Assembly: GCF_014805685.1 (NCBI RefSeq)
Contig: NC_060892.1
Span: 11,724,990 to 11,788,989 of the forward strand
Source: Silurus meridionalis
Taxonomy: Eukaryota; Chordata; Actinopteri; Siluriformes; Siluridae
Direction: 5' to 3'
Length of the DNA stretch: 64,000 nucleotides
The position numbers were made by a program, and so were the translations under genes. The notes beneath the pieces are model-generated. The model did not search any database and was not told where the DNA came from. It saw nothing but the letters and a program-made list of their open reading frames with translations. This document shows, one piece after another, positions 27,640 through 40,700 of the stretch. Each line of letters opens with the position of its first letter. Position 1 is the stretch's first letter.

Positions 27640-28638
27640 TTATTCACTTGTTACTGTAGACACACTGCTTTTCCCTGAATCCGCTTCTTCTTTTTGCCCT
27701 GTGAGTCTCCTGAAAAATTTCTGTATGATCCCACTGAATGCTGGCGTGGAAAAGTAATAAACCAGTGGGTTGAGCACACTGTTGAAATAAGTAAAGCAGA
27801 CTGAAGTATAAAAAGCCAGATTTGCCTCACTGAAGTGTGAACACTCTTGGTACCAGGCCTTCAGGACCCAAACAGCGACACGTGAGGCAGTGCTTGGAAA
27901 GAAGCAGATGAGGAAAACCATGGCGACAACAAAAATGAACTGGACAGCTCTCTTGATCTTGCCTGTGGTGTCCATTGTCTTGGTTTTCAGTTGCCATGTA
28001 ATGCAGGCAGTGCAAAAGATGATGATTCCACCTGGCACACAGAACTGGATCAAATAGAAGGAATTGTGCCAGATTGACAGCGGACTGTTGTTCAAGCATA
28101 TGTTAAAGCTCTCACACTGGATGCGGCTGCCCACCATGAAAAAGTGCGGGGAGCCCAGCAAGTATGTCGTCATAACTATAATCATCGCCCAGAGGCCTGC
28201 AGAAACCCACATGGCATAGCTCAGCTTCATCCGATTTATGCGATGTAGTGGGTGCACAATCTTCAGGTAGCGGTCTACAGCCACAGCAGTGAGGAAAAAG
28301 ATTCCAGCAGCCCTGTTAGCTGCAAGTAGGAAGAGCAGGATGCGGCAAAAAGCATCTCCAAAGATCCAGTCCTGGCCCCTGCGGTAGTAGTCAGCTCTGA
28401 ATAGCAGGCAGAACAATACCATTGAATCAGCCACAGCCAGATGTGCCAGATAGATAGAGTTTGGCTTCCAGCTCTCCATGTGGAGAGCAAACATGCTGAG
28501 GGCCAAAACATTCCCTGTGAGGCCAAAAATGAATTCTATATAAAGTATAGGGGGGAGGAATTGGTGTAAGATTTGGGACTGAAAAGCACAACAAACTGAG
28601 GAGTTTGACATGTTGGCAGAACTGATGCAAATGGACAT
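27640..28638 (-). CDS. Hydroxycarboxylic acid/oxoeicosanoid receptor-like GPCR, copy 2
   Basis: Single exon, 332 aa from MSICISSANM. A second in-frame ATG at 28611 (MSNSSVCC) aligns with the chosen start of copy 1, giving 323 aa. Seven membrane segments, DRYLKIVHP, NPLVYYF, FFPS, N-terminal NSS and the carboxylate-binding Arg of TM3 (AANRAAG) are present. TM5-TM6 is almost identical to copy 1 (GGIIIFCTACITWQ, AVQFIFVVAMVFLICFFP), while TM1-TM3 differs more. The C-terminal tail is longer and Ser/Thr-rich (SGKSSVSTVTSE), a possible phosphorylation/arrestin site absent from copy 1. Gi-coupled metabolite sensing is the family role; the ligand is unknown. Confidence 0.87.
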   Translation of the reverse strand: MSICISSANMSNSSVCCAFQSQILHQFLPPILYIEFIFGLTGNVLALSMFALHMESWKPNSIYLAHLAVADSMVLFCLLFRADYYRRGQDWIFGDAFCRILLFLLAANRAAGIFFLTAVAVDRYLKIVHPLHRINRMKLSYAMWVSAGLWAMIIVMTTYLLGSPHFFMVGSRIQCESFNICLNNSPLSIWHNSFYLIQFCVPGGIIIFCTACITWQLKTKTMDTTGKIKRAVQFIFVVAMVFLICFFPSTASRVAVWVLKAWYQECSHFSEANLAFYTSVCFTYFNSVLNPLVYYFSTPAFSGIIQKFFRRLTGQKEEADSGKSSVSTVTSE

Positions 28639-28800
28639 AGGGACTTACCCCCACAGTGCTATTTTATTCTACAGCCATAGGCAAATAACTAGGTGAACAA
28701 AAACGTCAAACAACTTGCCACTGTGTAGTCACATGATATTGTAAAAATGATTATGAGAAAGACACTATTCACTGTGGCACGCAATGCAACACACTTTCTT

Positions 28801-28803
<3 letters not shown>

Positions 28804-28876
<73 letters not shown>
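28804..28876. repeat. (CA)n microsatellite
   Basis: About 36 CA units with one CAAA interruption near 28843, 5' of receptor copy 2. Confidence 0.95.
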
Positions 28877-28878
<2 letters not shown>

Positions 28879-29149
28879 ACAATAAACACTAAGAATAAAT
28901 ATACAATATACGATATACAATAGAATGCAATAAAATGCACACTTCTGGGATGGCTTCCCAATAGACTTCTGACTGTGAACCACACCTTTATTAACAGTTG
29001 AGCACAGTGGCAGTGTTAAGTAGTGTGAACAGAAATCTTAATGCTACAGAAAACAAAGACATTCTGGAGAACTGTGCACTTACACCTTTGTGGCATGACA
29101 TGAAATTGATTTAATTTATAGTAAAATAAGATTTGTTGAATGAGATATG

Positions 29150-29450
29150 GTAACTCCACTGATGAGGTAGGTAACTTTTGTAGTTTGACACTCGTGTCTT
29201 ACACTCGTGTCTGTGGAAGACCACAGACATAGGTATACAGTATTTGTGTATTCATAATATGATAGCTCAATTCTCTATTAATGACAACCCAAGCAAAAAT
29301 ATTTCCCCATTTTTATTTGAATTCTTTATATAATGTGGTTAACACCTTCCTAAATGCTACGGTCGACTTAACTAATTAGCAAATGAAATTATGTGGCTGT
29401 AACAATGTCTGATGTCTTGTGAGGAGCTGACAAAAAGATTATATTTTGTC
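29150..29450. repeat. Duplicated receptor-upstream segment, copy B
   Basis: Matches 24240-24560 (TTTTTATTTGAATTCTTTAT, ATGCTACGGTCGAC, TGTGAGGAGCTGAC). It lies directly 5' of receptor copy 2. Confidence 0.6.
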
Positions 29451-29471
29451 AGCTAATTTTTTTATATATAC

Positions 29472-30010
29472 ATACAGTGCATTTGGAAAGTATTCAGACA
29501 ACCTTTACTTTTTAGGTTGCAGCCTGAAACTACAACTACATCTCATTAATCTATACTCATACATACACCCCATGATGATAAACTAACAACAGAATTCTAG
29601 AAATGTCAGTAATAAAAAAAAAAAAAAATAACAATAACTTAAATATCAGGTACATAAGTATTCAGACCCTTCAATCAGTATTTAGGTTAAGCAATTACAG
29701 CCTTTAGTCTTTTTGGGTATGACACAACAAACTTTGCACACCTAGACTGCGGGATATTTAGCCATTCATCATGGGCAGAATCATGAATCAAGATGGGTCA
29801 GGTTGCATTGGGTCTTTCATGTCTCTCCAAGATTATCAACAGGGTTCAATCAGAGCTGCAGTGATGGTGACCAGAGAGTCACATCTCTTTCTCCTGTCCT
29901 TCTTCCCCAAATGCTAAGTGTGACGGGGTGACCAGCTCTTGGAAGAGTCCAGAGGCACCTGAGCTAATTTTCATGTGTTCATGTGCAAAGGATCTGATTT
30001 ATTTCTTCTA
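29472..30010. repeat. Tc1-like transposon relic
   Basis: It begins TACAGTGCATTTGGAAAGTATTCAG, the terminal-repeat type seen at 35857. It contains AATTACAGCCTTTAGTCTTTTTGGGTATGA, the antisense of a degraded transposase N terminus. The right end is missing. Confidence 0.65.
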
Positions 30011-30109
30011 AAAAATTGATCAACATTTCTAGACTTTTAATCACTAAAGATTTGTTTCACTGATGCACCAAGTCTCAAATCAAGAACCAAAATCCACCAT
30101 GAAGCAATA

Positions 30110-30330
30110 TCCGGCAATTAATACCGTCTGTGTGGAAACATAGTAAAAGTTCCGTTTGGTGTCCTGATAATTAACATAATTTAAAACACCATAATTACTT
30201 TAATACATTTTCAATATTATTTTGTCATCATGCTCTTTGTTGAGTATGGTTTTACTAATAATATACACACAATTAAATAAAGCATCCATAATATGTTATA
30301 CATTTATTTTTATTTTGGGTAAATTTTATA
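30110..30330. repeat. hAT-like MITE fragment
   Basis: It shares GTGTGGAAACA, GTTCCGTTTGGTGTCCTGAT and AATTTAAAACACCATAATTAC with the copies at 1190 and 57374. Both ends are lost. Confidence 0.5.
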
Positions 30331-30524
30331 TTTACAAATGTAGATTTACGAACAGCCAACAAAACAGATGCAATTTGCAATTTGTTTAACATTTTCATAT
30401 TAAAAGATTTGTTAACGGGGCTTACAGGTTTCTTTTTTTTTTTTTTATATACAATTACATGCTGCAATATTATGCATGCATGCGTCTAATTCAATGATAT
30501 AATGATAGGTATACACCACCTTGT

Positions 30525-30528
30525 ATTA

Positions 30529-30589
<61 letters not shown>
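30525..30589. repeat. (ATT)n/(AAT)n inverted trinucleotide tract
   Basis: About nine ATT units directly followed by about twelve AAT units, so the tract can fold into a long A:T hairpin. Confidence 0.9.
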
Positions 30590-30590
<1 letters not shown>

Positions 30591-31169
30591 TATTTATTTA
30601 TTTTTAATGTATAGTAAAAATATTACACAGGTGATCTGGTGAAATGTTGCATATGTCATTCGTTCGTACAAAAACAGTAACACCGCCATCTACAGCAAAT
30701 ATTGTAAACAGTGCAATTTTTTATTTATTTATTTTTTTGTTATTGCTCTTTTATATATATTTTACTTAGAATAATTACTCACACTATTTGCTATAGATAG
30801 TGTTCTTACGATTTTTGCACATTTACATTTGCTTCTAAGACATAAACTCTGTATAAAAATCACTCAATATAGTTATAATTAATAAAAAAATGTTAACAAT
30901 TTAATTATCACTCAACTCTAATACTCTGGTGACTTCAGTTCATTCCTGACTATTTGTCAGGTTTGTTTTATGTAGCACCAGGGTTCAGGAGGAACGTTGT
31001 TTCATTACACTGTGTACTGCGGCGGCTATATATAGTTGAAATTACAATAAAAAGCTTCTTAACTTGACTTTACTTGTGTTAATCCCTGGCTCTCATTAAT
31101 ATATGTGTGTACAGAACTATTTCCTGCCTGTAGAGGGCACTGTCTCCTAAACTAGTCGGGAGTATTAAA

Positions 31170-31473
31170 AGTCCCGCCTTGTTTGCTAGGATTGGCTTAT
31201 TTGTATTCACAATAGCTGTAAACTAACCAATAAGTGATACGTTTGTATATCGGGCTACAGCATTTCAACCAATCGTCTTGCAGAAGGCGGGACTTGCTCA
31301 AAATGTGCTGGAAAAAATAACGCGTTGAAACGCGCTACTACGTGCGCACGCGCAGTTTAGTTTTTATTCCAAACGGGCGCTTCTGGGCGGAGATGATCCG
31401 TGGTGCCTGCTGCAGAAATATCTGCTAATCAACAATCCCGGTGATGCTCAGTGCAGAAGACTGACATGGCAAG
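31170..31473 (+). promoter_or_regulatory. clasp1: clasp1 main promoter and probable non-coding first exon
   Basis: A local CpG- and GC-richer block in AT-rich surroundings. It has three CCAAT boxes: inverted ATTGG at 31191, CCAAT at 31227 and 31269. An exact 12-bp inverted pair is present, AAGTCCCGCCTT (31169-31180) and AAGGCGGGACTT (about 31283-31294). No TATA box was seen. The probable untranslated exon ends at CATGGCAA before GTATGT (31473). Start site and exon length are inferred. Confidence 0.6.
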
Positions 31474-32349
31474 TATGTCCGATTGCAGCCTGTGTTGTTT
31501 TATCTTTGATCATTTTTAGACGAAACTGATTTGCCTCGTTAGCTGCCAGATTAGCTTTATTTCAAGTTAGCTGAAACAACGCTAACAAATGAAAGTAGTA
31601 TTTCTGCAGCTAGCTAGCAAGTTAGCCGGGCATCCTTTTCTGCACGACTTGTTATAGCAGTGTGTAGCAGCAGATAGGCAGTGGTTTCTGGAATTTACTC
31701 TAACACAAACCTGAATTGCATTTTAATAAATTGCATCTATAGTAAGCAAAAAACTGCAATTACGTGGAGGTCTGTCTTTTTAAAATTCTGATTGTAACTT
31801 ATTTATTAATTATAGCTTTGCAAAAATGCAAATAATTTGTTTTTACTTCTTCTGTGAATCGGATGAGTTTTTAAACGCAATTTTATTAGTACCATGTGTT
31901 TGTTTAAGCTCATTTACTGGCCAGATTATGAAAAGAAGATTAACTTTAAATGTTTTCTATTTTATTCTGCAGCTCTGCTTTTAAATGTATTTATCCAAAT
32001 TTCCAACCACAGTATTGTGATTTACAAAGTGGGTTATTTTCCATTAACAACATGTCTTTAATTGTTTTATTTCTTCAATACAATGTGATTAATATGTTTA
32101 ATTTCTTTTAGAATGTCACATTGTATGTGTTTATTTATAACATCGTTCTTGCTGCAGAACTAAAAGACCAGGGGGTTGGTTTGAACCTGATTCCACTTCT
32201 ATTAACCGAATATTATACAATATAAATGACATTAAACACATTTATCCAGCTTAAAAACGAGTTGTCCCCACCGACTGCACATTTGCTTTGACTCCACCCA
32301 GGTAGAAGCTGAAGCTGGATCAGGTCTGAATCCACACACTGGATTATCA

Positions 32350-32469
<120 letters not shown>

Positions 32470-33039
32470 TTTATATACTTTATATATAGTTTAATAATCA
32501 ATTAATCAGAAGATTTGTTTTTGATTAATCAGATTACAAATATATATTGTAAAATTTAATGTTTTGCTTATTATAACAATAAAAAAAAACATAATTCACA
32601 GTATTTAAGTATAAAAGTACTTAAAAAATGCAAAACTAACTTTAATTAACATAACTATCTTCAATTTAGACATTTTAAAGTTCACTGGATTGTTTCTGTA
32701 AAAAAAAAAAAAAAAAAAACTAAACAAAAATATTTGCAATACTTGTAAATAAATATTTGTGTTGTTTTTAATGATAACCGAAGATGGCAAGTTGACAACC
32801 ATTATCAATATAAAATATAATGCATTGTTTTGAGAATATTTGTTTAAAAATACACAGATAATGTGTTCATTTGTGACGATATAATCACCTAGAATAGATA
32901 ATTAATTTAATTTTGTATAGTAATTAAATGATATCTGCATAAATTCAATATTCAAACATTGAACATTCAAACACACAGCATGTGACTATAGTAAAGCTGC
33001 AGTAAATCATGTTTGAAAACAGATAAGTTAACTGAAGTA

Positions 33040-33730
33040 GTAGACAAAAACTATAAAAAGAGAATGGAACAGAGAAACACTGCATGCTAACACGCTTGAT
33101 TTAAAAAAAAAAAAACGAAAAAAATATGCATTGTACAAATGCATAATTATTTTTGCGGAAAAGCAAAACGGTGACTAAAAACGTAATTAAGTGCTGCTGT
33201 TATTTGCTGCTTTTAGATTTAGTGTTTGTTTGCACCGTTTTAATTGAGTCCATCACTATGTCGCGAGGGAACTGATTGCACAACCGAATGCTCGTGAGTC
33301 ACAACAGAACAGATCCAGTGTGACTGTCCCAAACTGTAAAAAAACAGTTTACACAGTAGCACTTCATTAAACTATACCACTTTCACATGATTAGTATTAT
33401 ACAGTTTCTGCTTACCGTGCTGATGTTTCGCCTTCATACGTAACACCAATGTGTGCTTTTTTCACGTGCTCATGCATCACTGTTTCTTCCATGCCACACA
33501 ATATAAGCTTTTCATAACTTCCAGGTACAGTTTTCTTTGTTGCATTTATAATAAAATGTTGCCATGACTTGGGACGCACACTTTTTTTTCTGCCATTTTC
33601 GCTAGTGGCTGTGCTGTCTTGCCATCACACTAACCCGTAACTTGAGCAGCCCAACTAATCGATAATGGTATTCGTTGACAACAAATTTCATTATTGATTT
33701 TATCAATTAGTTGTTAGCCCTAATACATAC
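33040..33730. repeat. hAT-like non-autonomous transposon copy
   Basis: The uninterrupted relative of 1-2236. The right end has CCAACTAATCGATAATGG...ATCAATTAGTTGTTAGCCCTA. It serves as the empty-site reference that shows the first copy carries an insertion. Confidence 0.6.
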
Positions 33731-34103
33731 ATACATATATAAAATATTTTAGAAGGAAAGGCTTATATACTTTGTCCTGGAAAACTCAAAATATTTCTGT
33801 ATCTTGTTTCAGTGTTTCTCAGAGGACCATGAGTTGATCTGCAGGAAAATGCAGGAACTGACGTCACATTCGTTTTTGATCACATATGAATCCCTGAAGT
33901 CTTTCCATCACCACTGTTTGAACTGTTTTCTGTAATCGCTTTGAATTCACATATGGTGCCCACGTACCACTGACTTGTAAATAAAGGGAGACCCTTTTTG
34001 GAATAAAGTGCCATTTTTACACATCGCTTTTACTGGTTACTGCATTTGGTTGCCTTTTTTTTATGCAAGTTTTGGTCTTCAACTGGTTCCATCATAAGGG
34101 AAA

Positions 34104-34623
34104 ATGGAGGTCAATATGGAATATATTGTGGGACAGGTGATGCAAAAAGACCTGGGACGGCGACTCCAGGTTGGACAGGAGATCATAGACTACATTCTGG
34201 ACAGGCAGAAGTCACATGATCTAGAGCAAGACCAGACCATGCTCGACAGGATGGTGGACAGTGTGGCTACTTCATGGGTCAACTCTAGCAACTTCAAGGT
34301 GAATTGATGCTTTTGCTTGATTCAAAATGTTGAATTGTGCTCGATGAAAAGGCTCACAAGCTCCTTATACACTAGTCAGCTGTATATATTTGTAGGCAGA
34401 CTAAGTGGTGTACTGTATTTGGATATCACACCTCAGCAGAAATGCATCACATGATTAAGATGAAAATGGTTATTGATTTAGGCGATAAGAGCACCCTACT
34501 TTCATTCCTGGAAAGGGAACATGGAGTTCAATTACATACTTCTACACTCTGGCAGACTTGTGTTGTCTCATCAGCAGCTTAGATTTAGGCTCATAGAGCT
34601 GTTTATGCTTCTGGAGTTGACTA

Positions 34624-34705
<82 letters not shown>

Positions 34706-37700
34706 CATTATTTAAATTTATATGGTTAAAGCTATGTTTTTTTTGTTCAGCACATTGTGTACTTAATAGATCATGAAAGATTTGGTTAATGATTTCAGTA
34801 TATGAGATGTATTGCAAAAAATTTAAGTCCAGGGGTGCTAGCAGTAACTCCTTTTTGCATCTGGTTGCATCACATAGTTTATTTACAACCTAATTGGATT
34901 TTATTCTTGCGCATGCCACAATAGTCTCATTTAATAAAACTAATGAAATAATTGTTTATCATGGTTTTATAGGTTTACATAAAAAAAAAAAAATCAATCA
35001 CCTTCTAAAAAACATATGTACATATAATATTTAAAAAGTGTTGGGACAATTTTTTGCAATGGTTATATATAAATAATAATAAAGAAAAACTAGGAGATGT
35101 AAGAAAGGTCTGGCTGCAGTTTAATGCATACATCTACAGTTAAGACAACGAATATCTATTTTAATCCCATAGTAGGGTGCAGCCATTTTGTCGAGTCAGC
35201 CAAAATCCCCACAGGACATATTGTATATAAATGACAGAATTATTTTCCATAGTGCTCCTTAAATTGTTTCACTGTGTAGTGTATTCTTTGGATTTGTGAA
35301 GCTAATAAATATTAATTAGTGAGGTACTTCATAACAGATGTAAGTAATGATAGGCTTTGGTACTTCTGTGGTCTTCATTGTCTAGGTAAATTGTAATGTT
35401 TAAATTATTTTTATAACAGCGGGCCATGATGATGGGTGTGAGGTATTAGCAAAGCAAATTATTAGTTAGCGTTCGTAGAGATGTGTTGATACTACATTCT
35501 AAGTTGTATTTGTCTTCGGAATTGCTCTTAATGAAAGGTTGTATAACACAGGATAAAATAAAATGTTTATATACTTTTCTTTGATGACCGTGTCACACGG
35601 TTAATACCAACCAATTTGGCCATGAGTGGGAAACTGAACAAAATTTGGCCCACATAAGCTTTAGGATTGTTCTGTGGAACCATTTGGGTCACTTGCTTGG
35701 ATTTTTTGAATTGCTGGGCCGTCTCTTATAGACTCAAAAACGCTCTCAAACGCCACTTTGTTTTTAACGCTGTCACTATATTTAAGTTTGCCACGTGTGA
35801 ACAGGTAGTAGTAAGGAAGGGAATTTGAGGCCCTGAAAACACACTTGTGACAAATACTATGCATCCGGAAAGTGTTTGCAGTACTTCACTTTTTACACAT
35901 TTTGTTGTTACAGCCTTATTCCAAAATGAATTAAATTCATTATTTTCCTCAAAATTCAACAAACAATACCCCATAATGACAACATGAAAGAAGTTTGAAT
36001 GTTTGCAAGTTTATAAAAAAAATTAATAAATTCACAGACTTTGCTTAATATGTTGTTGAAGCAATTTGACACCAATTACAGCCTCAAGTCTTTTTAAATA
36101 TGATGCTGCAAGCTTGGCACACCTGTTTTTGGGCAGTTTCTCTCATTCTTTTTTGCAGAACCTCTCAAGATCCATTACTTTGGATGAAAAGCGACGGTGC
36201 ACAGCCATTTTCAGATCTCTTCAGAGATGTTCAATGAAGTTTAAGTCGGCTCTGGCTGGGCCACTCAAGGACATTCACAGAGTTGTCCTGTAGCCACTCC
36301 TTTGTTACATTGGTTGTGTACTTGGGGTCATTGTCCTGTTGGAAGATGAACTGTGGCCCCAGTCTAAGGTCCAGAGAGCTCTGAAGCATATTTTCATCTC
36401 TGTACATTGCTGCACATATCTTTCCCTCGATCCTGGTTAGTCTCCTAGTTCCTGTGGCTGAAAAACATCCCAGACAAGCCACCACCATGCTTCACTGTAA
36501 GGTTTTGGCTAGCTGATGAGCGGTGCCTGGTTTCCTCAAGACATGACGCTTGTCATTCAGGACAAAGAGTTCAATCTTTGATCTTTCATCAGACCAGAGA
36601 ATTTTTTTTCTTATAGTCGGAGAGTCCTCGAGGTGCCTTTTGGCAAACTCCAGGTTGGGCTGTCATGTGCCTTTTAGTAAGGATTGTCTTGAGTCACAGA
36701 TTAGTGATAAAACTATAAATCTTTAAAAAAAAAAATTGAAGCGTTGTGAATAATTTCCGGATGCACTGTATTATTAGTTAGCTAACTAGCTAGCTATTTT
36801 GAATAGGGCAGTGCCTGATTATGTATATTTAGTTCCCTGCATTTGTAATATAAAAGTTTTTTTGCCATATTGTTTAGGTCGGTGCCATTTTGTCTGATGG
36901 TTATCTCTTATGTATCTAATATATGATATCTTTCTTTGAAGTAGTCCTACCGAGTGTCAAACATTTATGTTAACTGCACAAATTAGTTTATTGATTTATT
37001 TTATTTGTGTGTGTATATATAAGATTCCAGATCCTGTACACCAGCTTTAGCATGCCGTAACGGTATAACCTGCTTTTAGTAGTAAACTGTGTGACCTCAA
37101 AATGTGTCATGGAAAGAGCCTGTGTTAAATGTTATATGTTCAGTGGAAAGTATTCTAAGACTGGGAAATATTGCCTGGAAATTACATTTATTTTTTTCCC
37201 CCCTGTCACTTTGTACCATATCAATATAAATCTTTACAAATTGTAGTTTTGCCTGTCTGAGAGATTTACTCAGACTCTCATGTTTTGTGCTTCTCATTGT
37301 GTTTCTTTCTTGATGAGGATTTAAATAGTTGCATTTCTGTTCACGTGTGTTTTGTGGATTACCCACAGGAACGGCTTCAAGCTTAAGAAAACTTGAGCAT
37401 TGTTGCGCAGGCCGAAACCTGTCAGTCTTTTCAGAAAACTGTACACACTAATCTCACTGTAGACTGATGACTAATAGACATACTGTATGTGTATTGAAAT
37501 ATGTCTGATTTTTATTTTTTTATATCTGACATTGATGTGCAAATCAGTATATGCTCAATGCATGTGGGAATTCCTATGTTTAATTTATCATCGGTTGCCA
37601 TGGTTTCACTGGTCAATTCGGGAGAATGTAAAACTTTTCTGGAAACCTTTCCATCACATCCATGTGCCCTTTTACAGACTGTGAGCACACAGTTATACAG

Positions 37701-40700
37701 TATAGAATGTTTTTTTTTTTTTTTAAGTTTTGTGGCATTGCAGTTACCCTTCACTGGAAATACAAGGCCCAAACTTGTTAACAATGCACCTGTAGACAAA
37801 GCAAAGTTCATGAAGACATGGGTTGAATGGAAGAGCGCACAGAGCCATGATGTAAACCCCACTAAACACCTTTGGGATACAGTAAAACCCTGTTGTATAA
37901 GCAACTAATATTACGAGAAAACAGAGATACAAGCGATCTTGCTCGCAAAATTTTACCCTATTTCAGGAGCAAATTTTGAAGACACGAGCAAACCCACGCC
38001 GCCGGTTCCCTGCTTTCGGCCGAGGGTAGCATCAGTCGCTTAGTTGATGACGTGTCGCTCGGTCGCTCTCGTTGTTCAGTGCAACAAAAACGTAACTTTT
38101 TTTAGTGTTATTTTTTTTATTTCATGATGGTGATGGTGCTGCAAAAAAGAAAGTAAATAGAATTACCATTGAAACCAAGAAGGTTACGAGCGTGGTGTGC
38201 GTTTACACTCGCAATCAACCACTATCACATAGGTAAGTGTTAAATTATGTTTACGTTATGGTAATTTGCGGTGTATTTGTTTGTTGAAATAGGCTACAAA
38301 TACTTTTTAAGTGCGGAAATAAGCGATTGAAAGAGGTCTCCGAACGCATTAAATCGCTTTTACATTCATTCTTATGGGGAAAATCAGTTCGAATGTACAA
38401 GCAAATGGACCTATGAGCAATTTTAAAGAACGAATTATGCTCGTCCAACGGGGTTTTACTGTAAAACTGAAATGCTGATTGCACCCCAGGGCTCCTCACT
38501 GAACAACAGAGCCGAAGGGTCCGATTTTTTGAAGAGGTCCAAAGTACCTATTGCTTAATGAGCAAATTTACCCAAAACCACACTCCAGAATCCTTTTTAC
38601 AAGATTGGATGGAATATAAAAGGAAATTAGGATTAAAATCTGGCATGTGATATTTAATAAGCACGTGTTTTTAATGGGTAGGTATTCACAAATCTAAAAG
38701 TGAGGCTGTAGAATGCATGTACAACAAAATTTGGGTGTTGTCCTGCCGCAAGGGAATCTATTACTTGGGTCCGAATGACCTTAAAAACGTATGTACAATA
38801 TATAAAGTGATTTTCACTGATTTTACAGTCTTAAAGGGCTTGTAGTATAGTAAAAAAGATAGAACATGAAAACATCAGAGGTGTACTGGTTTTGGTTTTG
38901 TACGAATGACTGTGTGCAACCATAAAACGCAGATAATATTTCACAGCTGGGGGACAAAACGAAATCTAACACTGCCCCCAACTCCCATTCGTCACCTATT
39001 GAAAATGAAAGATGTTTAGCTGCCTTGGTGTATCACATCATCGTGCAGGTTTAGACTTACAACCGTGTCATCTGAACAACACTGACCTCATGATGACTCT
39101 GCAGATAAACTACAGCAGTGTGTGTATTATGTGTGTGTGTGCGTGCATGCGTCTGGGTGTATGTGTGCACATATTATGTGTGCACTCTTTATCCGTTTCT
39201 GCAGTCACATCCTCTATCCTGCATAAATGTTAGATATACACACTCATTTGTTATGTGTGAAACGGAACCGGTTGGATATGAGATTTTGAGTGGTCTTAGT
39301 AGTACGCAGTAAATAATTTAGTGACATATTACAGAGTCTACAAATCCATCAAACTATTATTGTCATATCAGTCATGTAAGGAATTAAACACTTAAGGTTT
39401 CTCTTTAAATAAGCAACGACTAGACAGTGGCCTGAAGTGAAGAGGAGTTACTGTGAGCTCCCTGAACTGGATTACTTTTCAACTCGGTGTTGTAATAATG
39501 TATTAATGCTTGCAGAGTTTTTTAATCTATTTTTAATCACATTTAATTGTGAGGAAGTTAGGTCTTATTACATGCATTATAGCACCTATGAACAGTCATT
39601 CTCACACAGCTTCTCCAACATCCTACAATGTACTGGAGCTTAAAGTACCATAACAGAATCAGCTGTGTGATAACGCAAAAAAATTTGACATGAAACCCAA
39701 ATAACCTAAATAAAACGTGTATGTTTAGGTTTATATAGTAAATACTGAGAAAATTGAAAATTAGTTAGTCAATGTGTAATGATACACAGTGTCCCAATCC
39801 ATGATATATACTGATTCACAAATGAGAGCTGACTGAGCCACACCCACAGTTCTGCTCTCACTGGTGTGAGTCAAATAATTATAATCTGGACTAGAACGGA
39901 CAAATCTTTCCTCATGTTGAGTCTTGCACAAGCATCTTCTACATCTGTTGTTAATGCTAAAAAGTAGCTGCAATCTGAATTATCAAGTACTGATCATGCC
40001 CAGGACTGAGTAATGAAATATTCATCGATTGTTTTGTCACTTGCAGTTCGCTCACGTTGCATTAGCATTTTAAAGTGATTTTAGCCTTCATGGATTCAGT
40101 ATTCCAGATGACATTGTGACCTTGAAGGAGAAAAAAGACTGTACATCACTGTATCCCGTACACACAGCTCTGCGCTAAATTTGCCATTGAAATGACAATC
40201 CAATTTGAATGACGCCCAGGCATCTCTGTGTCTCAAATAAACAGTGTACTGTGACTTTTTCTACAAACGGGTGAAATGAGGATGTTGTGTATAATCAGTA
40301 ACATGTCAGCATATTGCACAGTCCTATTATATATTACAGTTAGAATTCAATTCTGCAGCATGTTTGGGCTAGTTGTGAATGAGAAGTGTATTGGTATTGG
40401 AGACATTGTAAACACCACCTGGTGTTGAATGAGCTTTTATTGAGATGTTTTTTTTTTTTTTTTGTTCATTCGTTCATCCATTCATTAATTCATTTATTCA
40501 TTCATCAAATTCAAATACTTTGTCAGAGTTGTGGTGGAATCAGAGCCTGGTCCTTGATCGCTGAGCTTACAGCAGAAAAACACTCTGGGCTGGACGCCAG
40601 ACCATTTCAGATCACCACAACACACACTCTCATTCACACCTAGGGGAACAGTAGTAGCTACTTTTTTGGATGGTAGGAGGAAACAGGAGAACCTGCAGAA

